Shown: one piece after another, positions 14,601-27,500 of the stretch
Position numbering within the stretch: position 1 is the first letter of the stretch
Layout: the number at the start of each line of letters is the position of its first letter
NCBI GenBank assembly: GCA_000499405.2
Contig: HG738139.1
Location: forward strand, 8,332,616 to 8,396,615
DNA: 64,000 bases
Direction of reading: 5' to 3'
From: Onchocerca volvulus
Lineage: Eukaryota; Nematoda; Chromadorea; Rhabditida; Onchocercidae
Made by a program: the position numbers and the translations under genes
Notes under the pieces: generated by a model
The model's database searches: none
What the model saw: only the letters and a program-made list of their open reading frames with translations
Told to the model about the DNA's origin: nothing

Positions 14601-14914
14601 TCCAGAAAAAAAAAAGTAATTGAATATGCAGGATTTTGGATAAAGTGCAAAAAAAATTAATCAAAAAAATAAAAATAAAAAAATAAAAAAAGACAAACAT
14701 TTTGTAAATTGATCCAGTGCTGGATAAAGCCAAAATAATTACCCAGGTGTGGAACTCCGGTTGGCTGGATACCAGAGACGTAAATTACTGGGAAATATTT
14801 ATTTTTTGATTTTGTCGTAATTGATAATGAAGATCGAACAATTTGTTTCTCAAATATCCGTTTCGCATTTCCATGCGACAATTTTCTCAAAATTATGGCA
14901 GTACCATTCATCAT
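11660..14914 (-). CDS. wars-2: Tryptophanyl-tRNA synthetase, mitochondrial
   Basis: A class I aminoacyl-tRNA synthetase that charges tRNA-Trp, here of the mitochondrial/bacterial type. Exons lie near 14710-14914 (YVSGIQPTG, then the HIGH-box variant HLGNYFG), 14140-14230 (IADYHSIS), 13390-13570 ([16 protein letters not shown]), 12740-12925 ([22 protein letters not shown]), 12249-12446 (KKMSKS, the second catalytic signature) and 11660-11968 (C-terminal anticodon-binding helices, stop). The KMSKS exon joins cleanly to the last exon at [11 protein letters not shown]. The first exon encodes a short basic leader before the Rossmann fold, consistent with mitochondrial import. Two adjacent methionines (codons at 14912-14914 and 14909-14911) are candidate starts, 16 bases below a TTTTCAG acceptor. 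An extra short exon near 12620-12660 is possible but not proven. The gene starts about 200 bp after the PEX10 stop on the same strand. Confidence 0.92.
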
Positions 14915-14930
14915 TACAACTTCAAAGAAA

Positions 14931-14938
14931 CTGAAAAG
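14931..14938 (-). promoter_or_regulatory. Probable trans-splice acceptor of wars-2
   Basis: CTTTTCAG on the minus strand ends about 16 bases before the wars-2 ATG and within the roughly 200-bp gap after PEX10. This is the position expected for spliced-leader addition to a downstream operon gene. The leader type (SL1 or SL2) cannot be read from the genome. Confidence 0.5.
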
Positions 14939-15066
14939 CACCAAACTAAATGGGGAAAAAATATATATATAGAACAACACTGACAAAAATTATGCCTTTT
15001 ATTCTTTCTTCCAAAAAGAAATCTGAGATAAATACTTATTGAAAGAATGAACAATAAATAAGTAAT

Positions 15067-15072
15067 TTTATT
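15067..15072 (-). terminator. PEX10 polyadenylation signal candidate
   Basis: AATAAA on the minus strand about 45 bases after the PEX10 stop codon, in the gap before wars-2. Position and sequence fit a 3'-end processing signal. Confidence 0.5.
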
Positions 15073-15115
15073 GCAATAAATGAGAAAATTTAAAGATCAG
15101 AAAATGTCATACCAA

Positions 15116-17626
15116 TTATAAATTCAATAGCGGTACTACTCGACTTTGGTGAAATTCTTCACGACACTGTGGACAAAATGATAACGCACCGTCAGTGACA
15201 GTAAACTGTATGTGCTTTAAAATGCAACTCCAACAGAAAAGATGTCCGCAAGGAATACAAATTGGTGGCTTGTTGTATTGACAACAAAGTAAGCAACAAA
15301 ATGAATTAAATATAAGCTATAAAAATAAATCATTAAAATAGATGCACCTATTAACAACAAACTTGTGATAGTAAATGAAATTACTTAATCAAAAGTGTAC
15401 ATAATGTTAAACTATCTCTCAAAATCCTAGTTCAGCATTGGTTTCTTTTTTCTTATAGAATTCGAACGGATTCGAACAACCAACAGGTAAATAGATCATC
15501 TTACATAATGTCACCAACTTACATGTTTACTTGGGCTTAGAAACGAACATTACCACAGTACACAAAGTAATTTACCAGGTCGTCCTCCTCTTCCGATATT
15601 CTGGGTTCAGATAATTGTCTGAATCCAGTAGTTACACGTTTCCTCACTTCGTCCTGAATCCAAATTGCTACACTTGAAACAATTTGTGCAATATTTATTG
15701 CTCCAAAAAAACGGAAATAGGATAAGGCCTGTAAAATAGTTTTCATAAATTTTGTATAATTCGCATTCGGCCTTTCATTCCAAATATTTCAGCAGAAAGA
15801 ATTCAGCACCTTAAAAATGCAAAATCATGCAATTTCATATTTCTAAAAATCGCAACTTTTTAAAATATATGAATGAAAACTTATCATTTGATTTTTCTTT
15901 CTACCAGTAAAGTAAACATCACAGAATAATTTTCCATATTTATAACTTCCATATTTATATTTATAACTTCGGCAAAGTCCCAAAAATTTCAGTTATTTTT
16001 TTTTTTTTAAATTGAAGTTTCTTTTTTTTTTTTTTTTGAAAAAGTTCCATCGCTATTTTTTATGTTGCAGATAATATAAATCAATTCTACAGTATAAATA
16101 AACTTGAATCAGTGCTGTGAAAATGCACCTGATAATTTGACTGCGCTCGAAATGAAACGTATTTCAAACCGATTAGGCGCTTTGAAATATAATAATAGGT
16201 TCCAAATAAATAAAATAATGTTAAATTCAAGCGATACAACACTGGAATGCCACTACACCTAAAAATGATTTTATTTATTGTTAAATCCTGTTCCCTATAA
16301 ATTATTTTGAAGCCGAAAAGCATCACATATGCATAAAGTTTACTTAATTTATACGATTCAGGAGAATCACAAACTTAATTTTGAATAAGTGACCTGATCG
16401 AAGTAATGAGATTGAGCAGAGTTTTGCGAAAATTTCTTTGCTTCCTATTAAAGAAAAGAGTTTCGCTGGCAATCAGTGAATCTTTCAAATTCCCTTCGAT
16501 TCTTTTGAGGATTTCTTCAATCAAAAATGGCGCCACAGCAAAGGAAAAAACAAAAAATAGACGACGTGTGAAGAACGGTAATTTGCGCTGTTGACCTGAG
16601 ACCAATGGTACAAGTGCGACGTATTCTTCGCCAACTGTTTGCACTGCTATAAATTTAAAAAAATTCAATTTATACGATTAATTTTTCTTTGAAGTTGATC
16701 AACCTGAATTATAAGGAATCACTTTTAAACGATGTCTTTTCTATTAAAGATTCAATAGATTTAAACAGTAAAGGATTAAAGGTTTTCGAAAACTACTGCA
16801 ACAACAGATGATCTCGAAAAATCCCCCTGACGTAATTAATGTAAAGATATCTTCTACGCTAGAAAGTCAATGTGATTAGAATGAAAATGCTGAAGTGAAC
16901 AAAAACTTGAAAATGATAAGACCAGTAAGATTTAAGAATAATTCTTGAATATTATCACATACTTCATTTATACTAATTTAGGAAATAAAGTCAAGAATCT
17001 TCAATATTTTGGCTCTTAATAAGAAAAATTATAATTACGAAAAAAAGGGAGAAATGAAACAATTTCAGGTCCATAAGATAATATCCAAAACTAAGATATA
17101 TTTATTTATGAATCTTTACCCGATAAGAAGGTAACACTATAATACAAAATATTTGCTAGAACCGGGTAATAATTCCAATATGAAATCCAGAACTGCGGAC
17201 CAAATAAGTCCTAAAAAGTATTCATCAGATCAAAGAAAAATGGGAATACATTTCAGAGAAAATGGTCTCTATGAATCTGATGTTTTGTGTTGGAATAAAA
17301 CTCAAAACAGGTTCGACTTATATCAAACGATCTTTTCAATTGAGGAAAATTTAAAAGAACTGACTGATTGATAGAAACAGTACAGAGAATCAATGTTTAT
17401 TGTCTTTATAATGAAGTTTTGCTTATTCAGAAATGAAATGATTACTGCGAGGAACTCTTGCATATTAATATGCTCCTCATTTAGTCAAACCTTTTAACTC
17501 TAAACTAAGCAATCGGAATGATACTTTAAAAATGTGTGATAATTCTTTCGCTAAATAATTCGTTTCTTCTTCGTCACGGCGTTCAGCGAGTAATATCTCA
17601 CTTAAATCAGTTGTGAAAACTTTCAT
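15116..17626 (-). CDS. prx-10: Peroxisome biogenesis factor 10 (RING E3 ligase)
   Basis: PEX10 is a peroxisomal membrane RING E3 that, with PEX2 and PEX12, ubiquitinates the import receptor PEX5. Exons: 17525-17626 (start; LAERRDEEETNYLAKEL), about 17122-17206 (FGPQFWISYW), 16380-16660 (QTVGEEYVALVP, the hallmark Q-T-x-GEEY of PEX10), 16100-16260 (LFYLFGTYYYISKRLIGLKY, matching the family FYxxGxxYxLAKRLTGI block), 15530-15730 and 15116-15310 (RING). The RING reads CLLC, then CGHLFCWSC, then CPQC, a complete C3HC4 pattern close to human PEX10, and the protein ends shortly after it as expected. The first three exons join in frame: exon 1 ends in phase 0, exon 2 in phase 1 completed by the next exon. 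The other two RING peroxins differ: PEX12 lacks the full cysteine set and PEX2 has a different spacing. Confidence 0.9.
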
Positions 17627-18521
17627 TTAACATTCCTTATCTCGAGATTTCAGTGCCTGCAAATTATTTAAAACTCAGAATAATTCTCCTAATACAAAAA
17701 ATTGTATATTACCGAGCCTCAATCGACTATAATTTGCATTAGTTTCAAATCAGTATCAAAAATCTTACAGGATTAAAAAATTCTCAAAAACTTAGCCAAA
17801 GAGCTAATTAAATAACTCATTTCTCACATCAAAAAAAAGTAGCATCTCCGAATTATGAGTATTAACTTAATTAAACTAACTGTTACAATAAGATAATAAA
17901 ACAATAACAAATAGCTTGCACAATCAATATGTTACTTTCATGAAAGAATAGAAACCAGTAGCTTCTTTCCGAAATTTATTTGTAAAATTTGTGAGGAAAG
18001 AACAACGTTGCAGAAAGGCAACAAATATCACATGAATAAAGCAACAATTAACAATGGGTCTAGCATCAAAATTTCTAGTTCAGAAATCTTTTGCTTGTAC
18101 TAGGCATGAAACTCCAGTAATGTTCATAACGTCATAGTCAAGGTTAAGTCAAGGTTAGCAACATCAAATTTCTAGTTCTAGTTCAAAAAAATCAGTTGGC
18201 AAAATTCATGTTAAGAATTACTTGTTTTCAAATATCAGGAGACCAAAACGTGAGAACCAAACTTTGGATCTTTTATGTAGCAGGCAATTCTCTTCACAGA
18301 TAAGCTAGAATCCGGTTGTACTAATAACTCATTTTTAAAAACAGTATGAAGTATGAAATCAGTTACAAATCGAAATTACGATTTATCATTTCGAAAACCA
18401 CCAACATGAAAATACAATTTTAAATGCCTGAATAGAAATATGATAAGAAATCAACATTAGACATTTCATTTAAAATCATCCAAAAATCAACATTCACCCA
18501 ATATCAAAATTTGTCAGCCAC
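17627..18521. other. Intergenic, prmt-5 to prx-10
   Basis: About 0.9 kb of AT-rich sequence. It holds a small direct duplication of an 11-base unit (GTCAAGGTTAA/G) near 18135-18160 and scattered copies of TTTCTAGTTC. No gene was recognised. Confidence 0.5.
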
Positions 18522-21500
18522 TTATAAGCGCATAAAATAACTCATGCCATCTTTATTTTGCAATGGTGTTGTTCTGATTTTTCCATCGATATCCTTCAAA
18601 AGCGAATTATAAAACCTTATATAAAAAACTAAGTCTCATCCCATAATTAAAAACTTTGTATACATTCTAAAGAATTATAAAATTTCTTTCCTAAAAACAA
18701 AGATGTGTAAAACATCCAGCTTACCATAATTGGAAAATAGAATCGTTAGAAACTATGTTAATGAAATAATAAATTATCAATTACTCTTTTCTTTTCTGTT
18801 AATGATCGTTTAGTCTTCCAAACGATTTATATAAGAAATTTATAACGGACAGAGCAGCTTACGTGAAAGATAATATTATAACCTATTAAACTTCTAACTC
18901 AAAAATTTAAAAATTACGGTCAGAGAAGTAAATACCTGAAATTCGCAAAACCATTCATACCAAACACCTCGCGTATCAATTTTCCGTTCAATATGAAAAA
19001 TGACCTAAAATAATTCAACAGTAAACAAATTATATTTTTTGAAATTGTTAATATCTCATTTTCGCAGCGCATTATCTAAATATCATAGTCTTTGTCAATT
19101 CAAATTGGCTACGTCAAAATTATCTAAAATCTTCAAATATAAAATATACCGAAGCTCTTTCACTGAAAATTCAATACGTTAACTGTATTGCTATATTGTT
19201 TGATATATAAATAAAAGAAAATTATTTCTTCATAATTATTTTTCTGGAAAGTAATAAAACTAGCTAATCAAGAATATTATTTCTGCCTTTTTTTTTTTTA
19301 GTTACAACTAGTTGAAACCAAACAAGAACTTACTTCAGTACCCTTCTGTAAACGATAAAGATGTCTTAATGGTATGAGCGCTGAGAACCAACTAACTAAG
19401 CCTTTTGTGTGCGTTTGTGGAACAATGCTCAACTGACAATTCCTATAGAGTTGTGCTGTAAAATAGCCTGCGAATCCCATTAACTGAAAGGAATCATTGC
19501 ACTGGAAATATATTGACATATTAAATACCATTTTTCCAATCATAAATTGCCAAAACTCTCAGCACTATAATACAAAGTGTCTGTAACACTAGATAATTAC
19601 ACATGTCAAAAGAGATGGCAATCTCATATGGAAATGCAAGATATCAGCATCAATAATCCCATCTTATAAATTGATTGGTGGAGATTATGCAATGATTGTA
19701 TTTCATTCAAAAAACCGTCCGAAAATTCACATTAAAGAGTAAAAAAAAATCGTTCATATTAAGAATGTAAATAATTAAAGCTGAAATATCTAATATATCA
19801 TGATGAGAACACAAAGAAATTTAGGAGATACTTAAAATTACTGGCTGCTTAGAAAGTAATTCCTCAATTAAATCTGATATTAAAATATTTACCTCCGACT
19901 GCATATCAACTGTGAATTGAATACATGCACTTCGAGCATTTGATTTTTGTTCGAAATTTGGATGTTCGAAATTGAAAACAGCTTTAGGCTTTGCAAGCTC
20001 ACAAACTGAACGCATGCAAACTACATAGATCTCATCGAATAGCGAAGCTTCCGGGCATTCACTGTAAATGCAATAGTTTTATTCAAGATCAGAATAATGA
20101 TCAATTTCACCCAACACAATAATAAATATGAGACGATTAATCAACTGAATATATCTAAAATTTATGATTTCAACTTCCTTCTAATTTTTCTATCTCAATC
20201 ATCTCTCATAACTTTTTGCTCTACCTATAAATTTCGTTCTAATTCTTTTGACAAATATGCGAAATCAGTATCAGAATTTTCGATTGATTCTTATCCAAAA
20301 CCATATTGTAATCTTAACTACATAACTGAGGAAAAAAAAATTACGATTTAAGCACAACGAACTATTAGTAAGTATTTTACTACTATGTTGATCAAGTATT
20401 AGAAAGAAATTCATCTTTTGAAACTATATAGACAACTGTTAGAAACACTGAAATATTTTTTGAAATACAGAATGACGAAATAATCAAAAATCTTTGTATT
20501 ATAGAAATATTTTGTGTATGCAAATTTTTGATCTTTAAGCTACAATTAATATATTATAAATTGTATGTTGCTACAGTAAAATAAAGTAGCAACTTAAATA
20601 CAAAAAGGATTGAGGAAATTCATTCATTCATCAAGCATTTAATCCTCTGATCAGATCGATATTTCATGAACGATTCTTTTCAATACCTATAACCCTCAGA
20701 TAATTTCCCTCCTATCAAAGGAAATCCAAATTATCGATTGTATAACTGATATTCATCGATTCATTGTGTACCATAGTAACGGCAAATAAAATTCATCATA
20801 TCAAGGACTTCACTAGACAACAAACTCATCTGTACCAAATTCCAATCTCCAACAGAAAAACCTTTCACAGACTATGAGAAATTTTCTGAGCCACGAGCTA
20901 GGACATGTTTACTGGTCTGATTAAATCAGCATAGCCAACAAAGGAGAAGATCCTGAAACTTCTCAATGAAGTAAAAAAAAAAACTCGATCTAACACCACC
21001 AGATAGTTTTCCTCGAGAAGAATTTACGACAATAATATTCAAATCAAAAAACGGATCATCAAGGAAAAAATCGAATTGTGTTGGTTAACTTGAGTCAGTC
21101 AATCATTATTGGTTGGAACTCATACAAAGAGAGACGGCCTCAAAAAAAAAAAAAAAAAAAAAAAAAAGAAAAGAGGAAAAATATACGGAATTGGTTGATG
21201 ACAAAAACTGCGCTTTAAGTTCGATAAATAGTGAGAAGGAAACAATCATTACTTCAAATATATGCATTAATAATTCGAATTAGTCCTTCAACAATCAAAC
21301 TAAGATACCAAAGAACCAACCTTACTAAGAGAGACATTCCCCGCCACCTATCATGCAATTATAAATCTGCCACAACTATCATTACCAAATTCAGTGATGA
21401 TGTAGCGAGAATTCTACGCAGCTTCAACGCAGCTGTATATCTCCAAAAAGTCCCAGATATTGAAAAACTCAACTATTAATTTCATGTCAGAGAGGATATA

Positions 21501-24500
21501 CTTTACAAGCTATGAGAGGTTATGACATCGCCCAAGAGAATTACGAATTGATAAGAAAGATTTTAATCGAAAAGTATGGCAAATCTATTACAATAAAGAA
21601 ATTGCTATGCAACGAATTTTATTCTATCAAAAGAACTGATAAAGAACGGGAATCAGTCGTTGAAGTCTTCGACAACTGGAAACAGTGGATGAAAACTTTT
21701 AGAACACTCTGGTATCGAAATAACTATTAAAAGCAGGCTGCTAGTTTGGATCTTGAATAAAGCTTATCAATTAAAATTAGAACAAGAAAATTGCAGTGTA
21801 ACCAAACTCCGACAATTCTTAGCGGAACTGGTCCAAAGAACTGAAGAAGTAACTCGGACTCAATCAATCGAGACAAACCAAACAGAATCTAAAGACCTTG
21901 AATTAAATCCAAACAAAAGAAAAACTACTAAAAGTAGTAAGAAAAGAAGATCCTGCGAATTTGTAATAAGGACGATTAGGACAACGAATGCCAAACTTAT
22001 CCCATTCTCAAACAATGAATAGAATGTTTGAGGGGAAATAATGCATATGGTAACTATTTTCAAACAAGACATGCGTCTAATAATTGCAATAGATGGAAAC
22101 AATTGTGCTTCCACTGCAAAGATTTGTACAATACTGTGTTGTGTTATATCAAATGGGAGTTCACCGCCAGTAATTGATATGAAGAGGTCAAATAAAATGG
22201 GCAAATTGCGACGATCTTCTGCGACAAAAGAACAAACAGCAATAAACATTCTGAATAAAAAGGCAAGATCGCCAACTAAGAACTCAAATCCAATGTTGCA
22301 TGAATGAAACCAATGAATCACGCAATAAGTTGAAAATATGCAAAGAAAAATCATCCATAGTTGAAGGAGATTTTAGTAAAAAAAAAAAAAAAAAAAAAAA
22401 GAAATGAAATGGAATGTATGAAGAAACATTAGCGAAAATCCAGAAACTCATAGATGATTTACAAGACGGATGACACGAAAATGAAAATGAAATATGAAAA
22501 TGGAAAGATAAAGTGTATGCAGTTCGACCCAAACTTAAAATAATTGAAACCACAAATGATGTACTGAAGACACAACAAATAGCAGCTAATGAACGGACTG
22601 AATCATTAAAGATTGCAAATTCGACATGAAGAAAAACATCAAATTTGTAAGCACCAATTATAACTTGTAAATTAGATTTGGGTGCAAAACGTTCCACGGA
22701 TATATCAATATGCTACACTGCAAGTAAACATACTAAGACACAGAACGAACTGGAATTCTACAAAAGGAATATGATCTGATCAAGGACAGAAATACAAATC
22801 AAGAATTTAAACTTGAACTCCTTAGAAACAAATTCCAGCAATATAAAGCAGCGATCAAAGAACAGAAGAACGTACTTGAACATCTCAAATCGAATACGAA
22901 AACGAATACAAATTATTTATTGCCATATCGTCATAAGATGAATAACTATGGGAAAGACCTTATCATAGCATGGCTAGATCATAAGCAGGAGGATCTCAAT
23001 AAATTTTATCAACGTATTCGCAATAACATCCATAATAAAGATAACCAGAGCCAACAAGGAAAAAATCATGAATCGATGAAGCTACAGAAATAAAGAAAAA
23101 TTATAGGAATTGGCGATATATTGGAAATTGTTGATATAAATGTTTTTATATTACTAACTATAATTGTCACTTTTTAGTCGAGAATTTCAGAAAACCGAAA
23201 TATTTTTTGGAATATAAATATGACGAAATAATCAAAAATCTCTTTCTATTGTAGAAATATTTTTGTATATGCAAATTTTCGATTTTTAAGTTACAAATAA
23301 TATTGTAAATTGTGTGTTGCTATGGTGAAATGAATAATAACTTCATTACAAAAAAGATTCTTATCTGATGGAATTCATTCATTCATTAACCATTTGCAAT
23401 GACCAGTCAGAGCATTCAATCCTCTGATCAAGTCGATATTCCACGAGCGACCCTTGCAAATATCTATACTCGCAAATAACTTTCCAATTATCTATAACTT
23501 TCAGATAACTTCCTATCAGAGGAACTGTCGGTTGTATAATCGGTATTGATCGATTCATTATGTACTACAGTTGCGGCAAATAAAACTCGTCATATCAACG
23601 ACTTCATTACATAATAAAATGATTTGTACCAAAGTCCAATCCCCAACAAAAACTTTCCACAAACTACTTCATGACAACAACACTCTTATCAACTAAGATA
23701 ACTTCATATTCTTTTTTTTTTAGAGCATCTGTAACGTTACATTCTGCTTCACTAAATAAAACCATTACTCAAACTAGTCAATCATTAATGGACGTACGGT
23801 AATGCATAAGTGCCGTCCTGTAATTTAACAGGTTCCAATCGTCCACGGCCAGGAAAACCGCGCTCAAAATATTTTGTACCACCAGAACAGCACAATACTT
23901 TTTGGTGTAAGCGAACTGATTGAATGGGAGCTGAAAACCAATTGAAAAAAAAAAAGAAAAAAAAAAGAAAATCCGGAGAATGAAAAATCAAAATATTCTA
24001 ATTACATATAAATATCAAAAGATATTTACTGTTGGTTAATGTAACTAGTGAGTTCCATAATTCTCACTATCAAAAACCTAATATAGAAATTCCTCAGAAA
24101 TATATAATCATTTAACAAACAATGTATCTTAACCACAATGTGATTGCTTATGAATGCAATTTACATCGATCCTTGCACACATATTTGTTAGGAGGCAATC
24201 AACACTGAAATAAGTAAGAATGGAAAAAAAAAAATACATTGATATCGCCCTGTTATTGTGATTTCGAGTCAGTGTAAACAAAATCTCACCGACGTAACTG
24301 GTATACTGTTGAGGAATGCTGATTGTTGTGGGGCGCAAAATATCTGTGATACTATCGAGGCATTCAGGAGAAAGCTCATTATCGCCGAAAGAACCTAGTA
24401 ATTCCGAAACAACCAAATCTGGGGGTGGGAATTGACCAGCTTTGACCTTTTCACTCAACTTTCGCATATCGCCTTCAATAATTCGCACTCGACTCTTCCA

Positions 24501-27500
24501 GCTGGAAATTTTCAGTGTATAGAACCGATGAATTATTAATACTGACTGAAATAAACTGTATTCTCGGAATTCTGAATGACCAAACAAAATAAACTGATAT
24601 GATTAAAAGTTCCAAGTTTATCATAGTTTCTTGAAAAAAAGATTAATTTCAAATAATTTATTTAAGACATTACTTCTTGACCATTAATAGAAAAAAAAAA
24701 TCATAAGAAAAAATTTTTGGAAGAAAAACGAGAAAAACATGTAAATATTCCACAAAAATAGAAAAGAAAGAGGGTCTGGCTAATCCAAATTATTAGTGAT
24801 GTTATGCATGAGCAATAATAATAGAACTGACTGGTATTTGTTCCGAAATTGTAAAGTAACGATAGCATGTGCATTTTTCTCCATTGAATAAAGTTCAAGT
24901 TTCAATAAGTCGCGGCGATTGCAACTTTTTGCATTGAATAATTCTTCAGCTTCAATTATCATTTGCATCTATGAACAATATTTCGTAACTTAGTTTAAAA
25001 AGATAAACATAAATCTAAAATAAAAATACGGGGTTGTACGTCATTCAACGCAATGTATTCCATGTAGTGATACGAATACATAAAAAAAATATGGGGAAAA
25101 TAAGCTCAAAGCGAAATCAATCACTGAACGACAAGTTGATGTTTTTAATAACAAAAGGTTGATGTTCTTAATAATAAAAAAATGAATGCAAAACTTACCA
25201 GAGGTCCTCTCCCTGCTCCTAAAAGATATACAACAATGCTTTGCTCCTCACCAACTATTTTAACGAGATCTTCAATGGCATGACATATTGCTTCACGATA
25301 TAAATCATATTTCACAGAATCTTCTTCAAAAATTGCATAAGTACCCGAATCAAGATTATCGGATAACGGTTGCAGGGGCATCTGAAATAGAAGGAAATAT
25401 CCTCCTTTAAAATACTGCTGATACGTGCCATAAATATGTCCCAGTCCTGTAATAAGTCCCTTCTTAAAGGTCCAATTATCATCTAAATTTCAATCACATT
25501 TCAAATGATGGAAACTATGAATGAAAAAATCACAATATATACCTGCAAAGTATCAATGTATTCTCGATGTCCAAGATATTCAAACAAAACATTATCATCA
25601 TTACCAACAAGTGCAGCCTCTTTTGACCGAATTGCTTTTTCCCGTATCAATTGTTTGATCATATTAACGTATTGCAGTCGAAGATGTTCATCAACTTGCT
25701 CAGAGCTATTGGAATGTATCAGCGGTCGCTGTATCATCGACACGAATAAATCCATCAATAAACGGTAATGTGCTCTGCAGATATGAAGTCCTTTTTTTCA
25801 GGATTTTTATTCAGTCTAGGAAATGATAAAATCTTTCCTTCTCCCAACAATGCTTTGCATTTAAAAAAAAAGCAAGCGAACTAAGTCAATAATGCAATGA
25901 AGCTCGTCAAGTTATGTCTTGAAGCAAAATGTACAATATACTGTTGTAAGGCATTTATTTTTAGATATCAAGCCCCTAAACCTTAGTATTTGATCCAAAG
26001 AGAATCTCTCCTCAATATATTTATGAATTTATATATAATTTTTATATAAAAAGCATTTAACTCACTAAAGAAAGGAAACATTACAGGAAAAGAAAGATGA
26101 AACAGAACAAAAGAAAACATACGGCGGCAGAGTACATTTGCCATACTGCCCACTAGATGTGAAAATGGATGTTTCGATACAAAATGAACACAGTGGCTCA
26201 GCATGCCACCGTTTATACAGCTGTGGTTCCAGGAATTCATCGGCTAAATTAGGACATAATCTCAACCCAACAGCTAGTTTCTGCATCGGATAATTGGTAC
26301 AGAGACTTCGGAAATCAGCCCATATTCCCCAAATATCACGAGCATCTTGTCCACAATCCACCACGGGGAGTTGATTTTCATCGGTTGGCAAAAATACCCA
26401 AACACTATAATGTTGATCATTATGTTCAAATCACTTGTTATAATGTCAGTTGTTCCCCAGGATCATTCCATTCTACAGATTATTTTCTTAGCCATTCTTT
26501 CCATATTTTCTCCATCGAGAATGTATATTAACGGCACAACATAGATAATGTAAAATATTTGCTACACCTATAACATAATTAAGGACATCAAAATTTAACC
26601 CGACAGTAAAGTCTATTTATTTATAGAAAACTAGTTCGTGAGATATTATCTAAGATGTGATTTTGAGCAATTAAAATATGTAATAATAGATAATTCGAAA
26701 TATAAAAAAACGAATTTAAGCAATAATTAAGACCTGTAGGTCATATTCCGTGTCCACATCCATTTTGTTAATATTTCTGCTAATTTTGGTGAATCGCGAT
26801 GTTTTAGTTCCAAGGTTAACACACGCAATGGCATATAAGTCATATAATTAAGCTCCTTTAAGCAAATAATTGAATGAACAGTAACTGTAAACATTAGAGC
26901 TAGTAATTCTGCGATGTTCAAAAAGTGGGCGATTTCCTTTCATTGCATAGATGCATCAAAACAATAGTTATTGAAAAAAGTTCAGCAATTTGTTTTGACT
27001 GCAACATGCTTACCAATAATAAAGATGCTAAATCCTAGTATTCGAAATCCAAAATTTTCAGAATGCACTTTATGCTATCGTAGACCAAAAGTCATATACC
27101 TATATCAATAAGTTTGCTGATGAATTTTATACATAGAAAAAAAATAAATTAATGGAAACTTTTTCAGTTATGTTTTTCTAAATGTAATGAAGAAATGAAA
27201 ACTAATAGCTTATTTGAAATGAATTGGCCAAATCGTAATGAAGAATGATGGATTTGGATACTAACTGAAATTTCCATCTTAATTAACATGCCGTGCATGA
27301 TAAAGCATGGATTGCTTTATTCTTTTGGTCATACACTAGGATATTCATTGGAAGAACTAATAACAAGAAATCAATTATTGGGATAGATATAGAAATGGAA
27401 CTTAGAAATATGAATCAGAAAAATAAACTGAGTTCAATGATTCGAAGCAATATATTTCACCAACCTTTTCAATCTCAACACATGATAAATCTGCCAACCA

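Larger units (their letters stand above)
20432..23681 (+). mobile_element. BEL/Pao-like LTR retrotransposon with 5-bp target duplication, antisense in a prmt-5 intron
   Basis: Two direct repeats of about 0.45-0.5 kb, recognisable over most of their length but clearly diverged, bound an internal region of about 2.3 kb. Element ends are TGT...ACA (20437 and 23676), and both sides carry ACAAC (20432-20436 and 23677-23681), a 5-bp target duplication. TGT/ACA ends and 5-bp duplications are usual for BEL/Pao elements. The internal region has gag-like frames on the plus strand but no reverse transcriptase, protease or integrase that I can see. Its orientation is opposite to prmt-5. The divergence between the repeats suggests an old insertion or unequal loss inside the repeats. 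Confidence 0.75.

Noticed and set aside
21860..22354. Minus-strand open frame of 164 codons, hydrophobic
   Set aside because: It is antisense to the gag-like region of the LTR element; its hydrophobic look follows from reading Lys/Asn-rich codons in reverse.
22284..22697. Minus-strand open frame of 137 codons containing a long Phe run
   Set aside because: The Phe run is the antisense of a poly(A) tract inside the LTR element; no family signature.
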